A DNA stretch of 64,000 nucleotides. Source: an uncultured Oligoflexales bacterium (GTDB lineage: Bacteria > Bdellovibrionota_B > Oligoflexia > Oligoflexales > JAPPIL01). Of the stretch, positions 47,333 through 55,682 are shown piece by piece (within the stretch, counting starts at the first letter, position 1; the number at the start of each line of letters is the position of its first letter). The translations under genes and the position numbers were made by a program. Where the stretch lies: positions 620,001 through 684,000 of the forward strand of contig OY282434.1 in NCBI GenBank assembly GCA_958296095.1, in the 5' to 3' direction. The notes under the pieces are model-generated. The model was not told the DNA's origin, ran no database searches, and was given only the letters and a program-made list of their open reading frames with translations.

Positions 47333-49210
47333 ATGATGGACGGGCCGCGCTACATTCTTGGCAGCAAGATTGCCTCTGGCGGGATGGCGGAGATACATCT
47401 CAGCAAGCAGATTAGCAAGGATGGCTTCGAGCGCATCTGTGCGGTCAAGCGGATTTTGCCGCATCTGTCTAGCAATCGTGACTTTATTGAAATGTTTCGG
47501 GATGAGGCGCATATTTGCAAAAAATTGCAACACACCAACATCGTGCGCATTGAAGGTTTTGAGGACATCGATGGCTCGTTTGCTATCATCATGGAGTTCG
47601 TTGATGGCAGCGACTTGCGTTCGATTCTGTCAGCCTGTGAGCGTTCCAAGACTCGCTTAAGTGTGCCTATGGCACTGTTTATTGCTGCGGAGGCGGCGCG
47701 TGGTTTGCACTATGCTCATGCCAAGCGTGATGAGATTTCCCAAGCGCTGCTAGGCATCGTGCATCGTGACATTTCCCCGCAAAACATCATGGTTAGCTAT
47801 GAGGGCGAGGTAAAAGTTACCGACTTCGGTATTGCCAAAGCTAAAAACAAAAGCACAGAAACACAGACAGGAACGGTCAAAGGTAAGTATTCTTACATGA
47901 GTCCAGAGCAGATTACGGCACAAAAAGTCGATCGTCGCTCGGATATTTTTTCACTGGGTATCGTGTTCTGGGAAATGTTGGCAATGCGCAAATTATTTCA
48001 GGCAGGCAACGATGTGACTACCATCGGCAGAGTGCGCAATTGCAAAATTACCGTGTCCCTGCTCAAAGAAAACAAGCACGTTACCCCAGAATTGGAAAAA
48101 CTTGTTCTTAAATGCTTAGCGAAAGATCCTAAAGAGCGTTATCAGACCGCGGATGATATGGAGAAAGCTATCCGCAAGTTTCTCTATGCTAACTATTCTG
48201 ATTTCAGCGCTGGTGAACTAGGCAAGTTTCTCAAAGAAAGATTGAGCAGCAAAAGAAAACAGATGCGCAAAAATCTGAAAAACATGCTGTCACAATCTTC
48301 GCTGCCTGTAGCTTCCGAACAGGGACTAGAGCTTGTGCTTCCCGATAAAGAGGAGGCCCAGCGTCCCTTGCCTTCATCTCCGCCTCTCGCAGCTGGGGGT
48401 GGCAATGCGGCAATCAAAGCGAGAAGACCATCATCAGACGCTTTCGCCGATAATTCTAAAAACAAGGAAGCTGTCTTCTCCTCGCCATCAAGTGGCAAAG
48501 CCGCAAGTGTAGTGCCGCTATTTAAAGACATTTCCGAATCAAGCAAAGGCAGTAGCAGAGAATCTCCAGCCATGCTTGCCTATGGGGTGCGGCGGAGAAA
48601 GCGTAGGAAACGCTCGAGCAATGGTGCTTTGAACATGCTGGCGGTTGCAAGTTTTGCTCTCATTATCGGCATAGTAGTTTACGTCGTAAAAAACAAACCA
48701 CCGCTGCGAGTGTCGAGTAGCAACTTCTTACGGCTACAACTCGATACAACACCATCAAGGGTTAAAATTAGCATTGACAACAAACCCTACAAAAATGGGG
48801 TGTATCAACAGACACCACTGATTTTGCAATCAGCAGCAGGCAAACATCTAATTAGAGTTTTTCGTCACGGCTACCGTTTGCGTAAATTTGAGTACCATGG
48901 CCAGAAAGGGCAGATGATCGAAAAAACACTGGTGCTTGAAGCGGTGGCTAAAATGTCAGCGGTGCGCATCGTCAGTGAAAACGAACGTAAAAAATATATC
49001 GTTGATGTCAATAGTGGATTTTTTGTCGGTGAGTCACCAGCACTAGTGCCCGACCTGCTTTACAACAAACGCCACTCGGTGCGTATCGTGCCCAAAGGCG
49101 GCGGGCGTATGCGTCAATTTACCTGTAGCTTTGTGCCCACGACTCGTTCCATCAGCAACCCACACTTGCTTATCATTAAAGGACGACGCTGCACCAGCCG
49201 TGCCCGCTGA
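47333..49210 (+). CDS. Ser/Thr protein kinase with membrane anchor and PEGA-like domain
   Basis: A 625-residue receptor-type kinase. The N-terminal kinase domain (about 5-285) has the Gly loop GSKIASGGMAEIHL, the Lys in CAVKRI, the catalytic loop HRDISPQNIM, DFG and MSPEQ. HRDISPQN is the form common in myxobacteria. A disordered Ser/Pro linker with Lys/Arg clusters follows, then one membrane helix (about 437-457) and a C-terminal periplasmic part with a PEGA-like pattern (LDTTPSRVKISIDNKPYKNG). No phosphatase is adjacent. ATG at 47333 or 47336. Confidence 0.93.
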   Translation: MMDGPRYILGSKIASGGMAEIHLSKQISKDGFERICAVKRILPHLSSNRDFIEMFRDEAHICKKLQHTNIVRIEGFEDIDGSFAIIMEFVDGSDLRSILSACERSKTRLSVPMALFIAAEAARGLHYAHAKRDEISQALLGIVHRDISPQNIMVSYEGEVKVTDFGIAKAKNKSTETQTGTVKGKYSYMSPEQITAQKVDRRSDIFSLGIVFWEMLAMRKLFQAGNDVTTIGRVRNCKITVSLLKENKHVTPELEKLVLKCLAKDPKERYQTADDMEKAIRKFLYANYSDFSAGELGKFLKERLSSKRKQMRKNLKNMLSQSSLPVASEQGLELVLPDKEEAQRPLPSSPPLAAGGGNAAIKARRPSSDAFADNSKNKEAVFSSPSSGKAASVVPLFKDISESSKGSSRESPAMLAYGVRRRKRRKRSSNGALNMLAVASFALIIGIVVYVVKNKPPLRVSSSNFLRLQLDTTPSRVKISIDNKPYKNGVYQQTPLILQSAAGKHLIRVFRHGYRLRKFEYHGQKGQMIEKTLVLEAVAKMSAVRIVSENERKKYIVDVNSGFFVGESPALVPDLLYNKRHSVRIVPKGGGRMRQFTCSFVPTTRSISNPHLLIIKGRRCTSRAR

Positions 49211-49258
49211 CTCTCAGCAGTAGCGCGTCTAGCCGCGGGGTGGGTTTGATTTAAAGCG

Positions 49259-49534
49259 TTACTGCGGGCTGACCTTCTTCAACAGTAGGTGCAGACGTTT
49301 GGTTTTGCGCGCGACGGTGTTCTTAGGCATAGTTTTTTTGCGCTGCGCGCGTGCTAGCAGAGACTGCGCGGCTCTAAACACAGCTTGAAGCTTCTCTCGA
49401 TCGATTTCCTTGCTGGCCGCGGCCAGGCGAAAATTTTTGACCGCGGTGCGCACCCGTGACAGGTATTGCTTGTTGCGGAGTCGGCGCTTTTCGTTAGTCT
49501 TGATGCGTTTTTTTGCCGATTTGTGATGTGCCAT
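49259..49534 (-). CDS. rpsT: 30S ribosomal protein S20
   Basis: A 91-residue S20 with the start MAHHKSAKKRIKTNEKRRLR and the C-terminal MPKNTVARKTKRL. It is the last gene of the run rpsR-rpmB-small basic protein-rpsT. rpsT is usually monocistronic, so its place here next to rpsR and rpmB is unusual. It converges with the Ser/Thr kinase gene. Confidence 0.95.
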   Translation of the reverse strand: MAHHKSAKKRIKTNEKRRLRNKQYLSRVRTAVKNFRLAAASKEIDREKLQAVFRAAQSLLARAQRKKTMPKNTVARKTKRLHLLLKKVSPQ

Positions 49535-49545
49535 CTCTGTCTTCC

Positions 49546-49767
49546 CTACTCAGGCTGTGCCGCGGCAGTGACCTTACGTTGCCCGCTGCGTTTAACGGTT
49601 ACCTTGCCACTCTTTGCTTGCGCCGCGGCGGTAGCTTTAGGCGGTGGCGCGGTCACGCGGCCCTTAGCGCCAATAGCCACCTGAAGTTTGCGCTGCTGCT
49701 CCTTCTTGCGTTTCTGCCCGACACGACGGCGCATTTTTGGCGTGCGGCGATTATCCCCTTTTCCCAC
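49546..49767 (-). CDS. Small basic protein, possibly ribosome-associated
   Basis: A 73-residue protein with a basic N-terminus (MGKGDNRRTPKMRRRVGQKR) and an Ala/Lys-rich C-terminus. MGKGD is also the start of the bTHX small ribosomal proteins, but the rest differs. GTG start overlaps the rpmB stop by one base (TAGTG), and rpsT begins 11 nt after its stop. Embedding in a ribosomal operon supports a ribosomal role. Not assigned to a family. Confidence 0.7.
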   Translation of the reverse strand: MGKGDNRRTPKMRRRVGQKRKKEQQRKLQVAIGAKGRVTAPPPKATAAAQAKSGKVTVKRSGQRKVTAAAQPE

Positions 49768-49994
49768 TAGCTCCTGCTCCTACCTTTAGCCAAAAGGCTG
49801 TCGATGCCGACTTTGTCAATCGTCCGCAGCGTCGCGGCCGCAACCCGCATGGTCACGAACCGTCCCAAGGCGGGCGACCAGATACGCTTGCGGTGCAAAT
49901 TCGGTAAGAAACGCCGCTTGCGCCTGTTCTTGGCGTGCGACACACTACACCCGCTCTGCACCCCTTTCGCACTCAAATCACAACGTCGTGCCAT
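49767..49994 (-). CDS. rpmB: 50S ribosomal protein L28
   Basis: A 75-residue L28 with SAKGVQSGCSVSHAKNRRKR and FVTMRVAAATLRTIDKVG. ATG at 49994 with GAGTGAG upstream; a GTG just before it is also in frame. The spacing to rpsR is about 8 nt. rpmB is usually paired with rpmG; here rpmG is absent. Confidence 0.93.
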   Translation of the reverse strand: MARRCDLSAKGVQSGCSVSHAKNRRKRRFLPNLHRKRIWSPALGRFVTMRVAAATLRTIDKVGIDSLLAKGRSRS

Positions 49995-50002
49995 CACTCA
50001 CT

Positions 50003-50314
50003 CTACCATCGATCCGAAACCCCTGCCGCGGCCGCAGCCGCCGTCATCTCACCAGCAAAGCCTCGCTCACTGCGATGCGCAACTGTGTACGGCAATAGTG
50101 CCAGATAGCGAGCCCGCTTGACCGCCTTGGCAATCTTGCGCTGCTGGGCTGCCGTTGCTCCCGAAATGCGGCTAGGGATTATCTTGCCCCGATCGGTGAC
50201 GAAACGCTTCAAGATGTCAGGACGGCGATAGTCAATCAACACGTCAGGATCGAGAAACTTCTTGCGGCGTGGCAACAGTCGTCGGCGTTTTTTATACAAG
50301 GGATACAGCTCCAC
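50003..50314 (-). CDS. rpsR: 30S ribosomal protein S18
   Basis: About 103 residues with the S18 core [40 protein letters not shown] and [11 protein letters not shown]. The C-terminal 20 residues are an Ala-rich extension. GTG at 50314 or TTG one codon earlier. It is the first gene of the ribosomal run; the usual partners rpsF and rplI are not here. Confidence 0.93.
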   Translation of the reverse strand: MELYPLYKKRRRLLPRRKKFLDPDVLIDYRRPDILKRFVTDRGKIIPSRISGATAAQQRKIAKAVKRARYLALLPYTVAHRSERGFAGEMTAAAAAAGVSDRW

Positions 50315-50455
50315 CAAACGTTCGGGGCGGGAGACTACTTCAAGGGCTTAGGCAACGCAAGGTTTTTTTGTGTGCAGGCCTTTCCCTAGTTTTTCTCCGT
50401 GCCCTAAGTAGCTAGACAGACCCTGGCGCTAAAAAAACACCTGAATATTTAGTCC

Positions 50456-50485
50456 TAGACAGGTAGAATTGAGATGTGCTATACG
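50456..50485 (+). promoter_or_regulatory. rpsA: Candidate promoter for rpsA
   Basis: TAGACA (50456-50461) and TATACG (50480-50485) are separated by 18 bp, 64 bp before the rpsA start. The match to sigma-70 consensus is moderate. Confidence 0.4.
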
Positions 50486-50549
50486 CATCGCGTCTCGCTT
50501 TTCGGCGGGTTGCGTCTTAACTTTCATATGTGAATCGGGGTAAGCCTTT

Positions 50550-52796
50550 GTGATACAGAGCGGCGAGGTGAGGGTAGCTGGCATCGACGAAATTCGCTGG
50601 GAGGACGAGGACAGCGATAATAGTGATGCGCAGCGGCAGCAGGAGCGGGAAAGCAGTGATTTTGCCCAGATGTTGGCGGCTGACGAGGGCCGCGGCTTGC
50701 GCATCAGGGAGGGCACGATCGTGCAAGGCAACGTGCTCAGCATCGTCGATGATGTGGTGGCAGTTGACATCGGTCACAAGTGCGATGGCGAGGTACCCCT
50801 GCACGAGTTCAAGGACGCGCAGGGGCAGGTGTCTGTCAAGGCTGGCGATACCATCGAGGTCTATCTCGACACGTTTGAGAACAACAACGGTGAGATGGTG
50901 CTCAGCCGTGAGCGGGCTGAGGTTATGCGAGCTTGGGGGCGTATTTCCAAAGCTTACGAGAATGACGAGATTATCGACGGCGTGGTCGTATCGAGGGTAA
51001 AGGGTGGTCTGTCAGTCGATGTCGGGGTGAAAGCGTTCTTGCCTGGTTCGCAGGTTGACCTACGTCCTGTCAAGGCTTTCGACCACATGATGGGCAACAA
51101 GTATCAGTTCCGCATCATCAAATTTAACAAGAAACGCAACAACATCGTGCTCAGTCGGCGAGTGCTGCTCGAACAGGATCGCGAGAAGATGCGCGAAGAG
51201 ACGTTGCGAAACCTGCAGTCAGGTGCAGTGTTGACCGGCATTGTCAAAAACATCACCGACTACGGGGTGTTCGTCGATCTCGGCGGTATTGACGGGCTAC
51301 TACACATTACTGACATGTCGTGGGGACGTATCAACCACCCTTCGCAGCTGTTCGAGGTGGGAGAAGAGGCACGCGTGCAGGTCTTGAACTACGATCCTAA
51401 CAAGCAGCGTGTCTCACTGGGTTACAAACAGCTGTTGCCCGACCCTTGGATTGCCGCGACAGACAAGTATAAGCTCAATGAGCGAGTCGGCGGGCGAGTG
51501 GTCAGCTTGACCGATTACGGTGCTTTCGTTGAACTAGAAGCAGGCATTGAAGGCCTCATCCATGTCAGCGAAATGTCGTGGTCTAAACGTATCAAGCACC
51601 CCTCCAAGTGTGTGCAGATTGGCGACGATGTCGATGTCGTGGTACTGGCGGTCGATTCCGATGCTCGTCGTATCAGTCTCGGCATGAAGCAGACCGAACC
51701 CAACCCGTGGGAAGTTATTCGTGCCAAGTATCAGGTTGGGGATGTCGTGGAAGGCGAGGTGCGCAACATCACCGACTTTGGTGTGTTTGTCGGTGTGGGC
51801 GAGGCTATCGATGGCCTCGTGTATATCTCCGACCTCAGTTGGTCAGAGCGGGTCAGGCATCCAGGTGATCTTTATCGCAAAGGTGACTCGATCAAGGCGA
51901 AGGTGCTGCAAGTCGATGCTGATGAGGGTAAGTTCTCGCTGGGTGTGAAGCAACTTGCCGATGACCCCTTCATCGCAATTGCCAAACAATACCCTGTGGG
52001 TGCGATTGCCAGCGGTCAGGTCGAGAAGGTTACCGATTTCGGTGTGTTTGTCCAACTCGGCAATGGCATCGAGGGCCTTATTCATCAGAGCGAGTTGTCC
52101 GATGCTGGGTTTGAAAAACCGCAGGACATCTGCAAAAAAGGCGACATGCTCGACTTCGTAGTGCTTGCCGTCGATTCGGAAGAACGCCGTTTCTCCCTGT
52201 CTCGCAAAGCCCGCCTGCAAAATCTGCAGGGCGACGATTTGCAGGAATACATCGACACCGCCAAGCCGAAAACACGCATGGCCGACGCTTTCTCGAAGCT
52301 ACGTGATACCAAGGGCGGACGCAGAAAAAAGAAACCTCGTAGTGATCAAGACGCTGAGGGCACGCAAACGCTCAGCACAGACACAGAGAGCCGCACCGAT
52401 GCTGTGCACACTGCCAGCGCGACGGAAACACAGGCAGGCAGTGCCGATGATGTGCAAACTGCAAACACGGACGAGGATACGGCAGCGACACACGCACCTG
52501 ACACCGAGGCGCAGGCAAGCAGCGCACCGCAGGCTGACGATGAGACGAGCGACGATACGGCAGGCAGCGGCGACGATGCTGTGCACACTGCCAGTGCGGC
52601 GGACACGGGCGACGACGATGCTGTGCACACTGCCAGCGCGGCAGAAACACAGGCAGGCAGTGCCGATGCTGTGCACACTGCCGACACGGACGAGGATACG
52701 GCAGGCCAAGCTGCACCTGACACAGAGACACAGGCAGACAGCGCACCGCAGGCTGACGGGGGCGACGACGATGCTGCGCCGCCTACGGAGGACTGA
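50550..52796 (+). CDS. rpsA: 30S ribosomal protein S1 with long acidic repeat tail
   Basis: A 748-residue protein, against about 560 for E. coli S1. Six S1 RNA-binding domains occupy about residues 55-560, the last four with the VxxxxxxGVFVxL...GLxHxS pattern. It binds mRNA at the small subunit. The tail from about 590 starts with a basic patch (KGGRRKKKPRSD). It then runs about 150 residues of Asp, Glu, Ala, Thr, Gly and His, with DAVHTASA recurring. Such a tail is not a standard part of S1. GTG start. lapA follows by 3 nt. Confidence 0.93.
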   Translation: MIQSGEVRVAGIDEIRWEDEDSDNSDAQRQQERESSDFAQMLAADEGRGLRIREGTIVQGNVLSIVDDVVAVDIGHKCDGEVPLHEFKDAQGQVSVKAGDTIEVYLDTFENNNGEMVLSRERAEVMRAWGRISKAYENDEIIDGVVVSRVKGGLSVDVGVKAFLPGSQVDLRPVKAFDHMMGNKYQFRIIKFNKKRNNIVLSRRVLLEQDREKMREETLRNLQSGAVLTGIVKNITDYGVFVDLGGIDGLLHITDMSWGRINHPSQLFEVGEEARVQVLNYDPNKQRVSLGYKQLLPDPWIAATDKYKLNERVGGRVVSLTDYGAFVELEAGIEGLIHVSEMSWSKRIKHPSKCVQIGDDVDVVVLAVDSDARRISLGMKQTEPNPWEVIRAKYQVGDVVEGEVRNITDFGVFVGVGEAIDGLVYISDLSWSERVRHPGDLYRKGDSIKAKVLQVDADEGKFSLGVKQLADDPFIAIAKQYPVGAIASGQVEKVTDFGVFVQLGNGIEGLIHQSELSDAGFEKPQDICKKGDMLDFVVLAVDSEERRFSLSRKARLQNLQGDDLQEYIDTAKPKTRMADAFSKLRDTKGGRRKKKPRSDQDAEGTQTLSTDTESRTDAVHTASATETQAGSADDVQTANTDEDTAATHAPDTEAQASSAPQADDETSDDTAGSGDDAVHTASAADTGDDDAVHTASAAETQAGSADAVHTADTDEDTAGQAAPDTETQADSAPQADGGDDDAAPPTED

Positions 52797-52799
52797 GGC

Positions 52800-53138
52800 A
52801 TGGGCTTTTTTCTTAAGCTAATAAAGTTATTGGCGGCGGTGCTGCTGCTGGGGGCGGGGGTTTACTTCGCCATCAATAACAATCACGATCTGATCGTAAG
52901 AGTGCCAGTTACCGATCAGACAGTCAGTATGAACGTCTCGTTGGCACTATTCCTCGCCTTCACGGTGGGGATCTGTTTTACCGCGATTTTTTTTGGTTAC
53001 GAATGGATGCGGAAGGCGCTCGATGTGAAAAAATTACGCAAGCAACTGCTTGCCCTGATGGAAACAACCACCGACAACACACACTCGGCACAAGCAGAAG
53101 CTTCCCCACGTTGGCAGGAAGACCGACCCGCACCCTGA
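52800..53138 (+). CDS. LapA-like small membrane protein (DUF1049)
   Basis: A 112-residue protein with two membrane helices (about 5-25 and 47-68) and a C-terminal cytoplasmic helix (MRKALDVKKLRKQLLALMET). Between them lies the short NNxxLIVRVPV...VSMNVSLALF segment typical of LapA/YciS. In E. coli lapA precedes lapB and takes part in control of LPS synthesis. Here lapB is not next to it. It follows rpsA directly, an arrangement also common elsewhere (rpsA-ihfB-lapA). Confidence 0.8.
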   Translation: MGFFLKLIKLLAAVLLLGAGVYFAINNNHDLIVRVPVTDQTVSMNVSLALFLAFTVGICFTAIFFGYEWMRKALDVKKLRKQLLALMETTTDNTHSAQAEASPRWQEDRPAP

Positions 53139-53239
53139 TTGTCCCGTGAAATCCCCTGCCAAATGTGAGACGATAGAAGTAGCCGTCGTCAAGTGTGGTG
53201 CGGTGTTGTCTTTAACACTAACAATGCGAGCTTGAGCTT

Positions 53240-54607
53240 TTGACTGCGAGGTTATCGCTTGTGCGTGAGGTGGCACTGGATGCTTTTGTGGAAGTGATGG
53301 ATCATCACCGCAAGCCAGAAGCAGCTGTTGCCTATCTTTACGAAAAACACGCCAAACATATCAGAAGGATAGATAAGAATTTTGTCAAAGAGCTCTTATA
53401 TGGCAGCCTGCGTTGGTATGCCAAAATGTTTTGGATATTGCAGAACACTGCCAATCGTGATTTGGGGAAAGTTACACCACAGATTAGATCTGCTCTTATT
53501 CTAGGTACTTATCAGATTTACTACATGGATCGTGTTCCAGATCGGGCTGCGGTCAATGAGAGCGTTGAGTATATTCGCAAGAAAGGGCAAGCCAACGCCT
53601 GTTCGTTTGTCAACGGCATCCTGCGCCAGATTGCGCGGCGGGCCGAGTATTTCACCAAGCCAGACAAGCACAAAGAGCCTGCCGCATATCTGTCGTTGCA
53701 GTATGCCCATCCGCGTTGGATGATCGATCGCTGGTTGGCGCAGTTCAATTACGAACGCGCTGAGGAGATTGCTTCGGCTAACAACCGTGTGCCGCCTACG
53801 TTTGTGCGGGTCAACACGCGATTGGGTGTGCCTGCACATCAGCTGCAGAGTCGTTTGTTGAAGGAGGAACGTTTGCACACCGAGCGGCGGCCGTTGCGCT
53901 GTAGCTTGAAGTTGCGTGGCTTTCCCCAGTTGGAACAAGGCTCGTTGTTTGCGGCAGGTTTTTACACCATTCAGGACGAAGCCGCGCAGTTGGTGTCGTT
54001 CTTGGTTAATCCACAGGCGGACGAAACGGTGCTTGATCTCTGTTGCGGGCCGGGCGGCAAGCTGTCGCATCTCTGTGAGCTGTCGGATGGTGCAGCACGC
54101 ATTACAGCCATCGACAAGAGCGAGCAACGCTTACAACAAGCACAGGAAGCCACGCAGCGCATGAAGCATGAGGGCGTGACTTTCTTGGTGGCAGATATTA
54201 CCAAGTGGTCGAGTGCGGTGCGGGTGGACAAGATTTTGCTCGATGCCCCTTGTTCTGGCTTGGGCATATTGCGGCGACATCCAGAGGGCAAGTGGCACAA
54301 GGACGAAACTACGATCAAGCAGATGGCAAAGTTACAACGTGAATTGATTCTCAGGGCTTTTGACTGGCTCAAGCAAGGTGGCGAGCTGATCTATAGTGTA
54401 TGTTCGTTTGAAGTGGAGGAGTCCAACGCGGTGCTTGAATACATCAAGGGCGAGCTGGGTAGCCGCATGTCACAGGTGTCGCCCGTCGGTCGTTTGCCAG
54501 ATTATTACAAGCGTTACGTGACGCGTCGCAATATTCTGCAGATATATCCTGGCAACCATGATGCGATGGATGGTTTCAGTGCTTTTGTGATCAGGGCGGA
54601 AGCATGA
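53240..54607 (+). CDS. rsmB: 16S rRNA (cytosine967-C5)-methyltransferase RsmB
   Basis: A 455-residue methyltransferase. The N-terminal NusB-like domain (about 1-140) is followed by the SAM fold: LDLCCGPGGKLSHL (motif I), DAPCSGLGILRRHPEGKW (motif IV with Cys) and YSVCSFEVEE (motif VI with the nucleophilic Cys). Start is TTG at 53240 or GTG at 53261, which has GAGG nine bases before it. Its stop overlaps the next ATG by 4 nt. Confidence 0.93.
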   Translation: MTARLSLVREVALDAFVEVMDHHRKPEAAVAYLYEKHAKHIRRIDKNFVKELLYGSLRWYAKMFWILQNTANRDLGKVTPQIRSALILGTYQIYYMDRVPDRAAVNESVEYIRKKGQANACSFVNGILRQIARRAEYFTKPDKHKEPAAYLSLQYAHPRWMIDRWLAQFNYERAEEIASANNRVPPTFVRVNTRLGVPAHQLQSRLLKEERLHTERRPLRCSLKLRGFPQLEQGSLFAAGFYTIQDEAAQLVSFLVNPQADETVLDLCCGPGGKLSHLCELSDGAARITAIDKSEQRLQQAQEATQRMKHEGVTFLVADITKWSSAVRVDKILLDAPCSGLGILRRHPEGKWHKDETTIKQMAKLQRELILRAFDWLKQGGELIYSVCSFEVEESNAVLEYIKGELGSRMSQVSPVGRLPDYYKRYVTRRNILQIYPGNHDAMDGFSAFVIRAEA

Positions 54608-55194
54608 TTAGGTGGCTGGGGAGCATCGTGATCTGTGTTGGGGTCAATAGCGTAGCCTTAGCGGCGCGCCCTACGCAGCGCTTCGCGGGGTTTGATAAAT
54701 TGAGCGACAAGGTGGTTGCAGTAATTGGCAGCGCCAAGCGCCGAGTATGGTTGGTAAGTTCCTTCATGTCCGATTATGACATTTCGTTGGCACTTTATCT
54801 TGCCGCGGTGCGCAAACTCGATGTGCGGGTAGTGCTGGGTCAGGAGAGAGCGCAGGAAATGTTGTCGCAGTACGACTACCTGCGCGCCCAGCAGGTGGTG
54901 GTGCGACTGGCGACCGCTATTGGCACTACGGTGCTGATTTGTGACGACAGAATGTATCGTATCAATAGCGAGCTTGATTTTTTGAGCGAGCGGCGTAACC
55001 TCGTGTTGCGGCATGTCGCGCGACCAGACATCAAGGCCTATGCACTGGCACTTGGAGTTGTTGACTCGCCTGTGCATGGCAGTGTTTATGACTATTCACA
55101 CAAAAGACACCAGCAGCCAGATCATATTTCTAGACGCTTGCCACGGCAGACAATTCACACTCGCAACCGCAAATCATCAGGGGGGTCATCTTGA
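54604..55194 (+). CDS. Exported PLD-like protein lacking the HKD catalytic motif
   Basis: A 196-residue protein with a signal peptide ending VALA. The region about 35-130 (VWLVSSFMSDYDISLALYLA, VRVVLGQE, TVLICDDRMYRINSEL) follows the phospholipase D-like nuclease fold. At the place of HxK(x4)D there is only LICDDRM, so the usual catalytic His and Lys are missing. It may be non-enzymatic. The last 40 residues are basic and may be disordered. It overlaps rsmB by 4 nt and the next gene by 4 nt. Confidence 0.6.
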   Translation: MIRWLGSIVICVGVNSVALAARPTQRFAGFDKLSDKVVAVIGSAKRRVWLVSSFMSDYDISLALYLAAVRKLDVRVVLGQERAQEMLSQYDYLRAQQVVVRLATAIGTTVLICDDRMYRINSELDFLSERRNLVLRHVARPDIKAYALALGVVDSPVHGSVYDYSHKRHQQPDHISRRLPRQTIHTRNRKSSGGSS

Positions 55195-55682
55195 ATTTTG
55201 CCAAGCTTCTACTACTAGCGATGGTCATGACGGCGTGTTTTGCTTGGTGCAAACCTGAACGTGAGAGCATGACCGCGGTGCAGGTATTGGAAAAATACGT
55301 CGAGGTATCCACTAGCATGACCGACATCGAACAACGTGAAGCGTTACTGGATTACACTGGCGGCGCGCTGCGTGCTGCACTTGAGGGCGCGACCGATGAG
55401 CAAATTACCAACGGCTTCATCGAGCGCAAGTTCGATCTGGACAGCTTTGCCGTCGTCTCGCGCCGTGACCGCACGCCGCGAGAAGTAGAGATTACCTTTC
55501 GTATTTCCTACTACGATCGCAAGGACATCGCCCCTGATGACGAGCCTCCCCTAGTGGCAACAACCAACACCGTAACGCTGTTTAAGGAGAGCAATATATG
55601 GAGCATCACCGATGTCACTAGCTCTGAAGACACCGAGATTCACTTCGGAGTAACCACTGACTCACACATTCGTGCGCAATAG
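55191..55682 (+). CDS. Predicted lipoprotein, unknown function
   Basis: A 163-residue protein with lipobox VMTAC (Cys16). TTG start overlaps the upstream stop (TTGA) and has AGGGGGG four bases before it. The mature domain looks like an alpha+beta NTF2-like fold (a helix-rich first half, then EVEITFRISYYD and ATTNTVTLFKESNIWSITDV strands), but this is a guess. Last gene of the rpsA-lapA-rsmB run. A repeat island begins after its stop. Confidence 0.7.
   Translation: MNFAKLLLLAMVMTACFAWCKPERESMTAVQVLEKYVEVSTSMTDIEQREALLDYTGGALRAALEGATDEQITNGFIERKFDLDSFAVVSRRDRTPREVEITFRISYYDRKDIAPDDEPPLVATTNTVTLFKESNIWSITDVTSSEDTEIHFGVTTDSHIRAQ

Noticed and set aside
52299-52801. Cys-rich minus-strand frames in the rpsA tail
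   Set aside because: They are the antisense of the acidic repeat tail of S1 and have no start signals.
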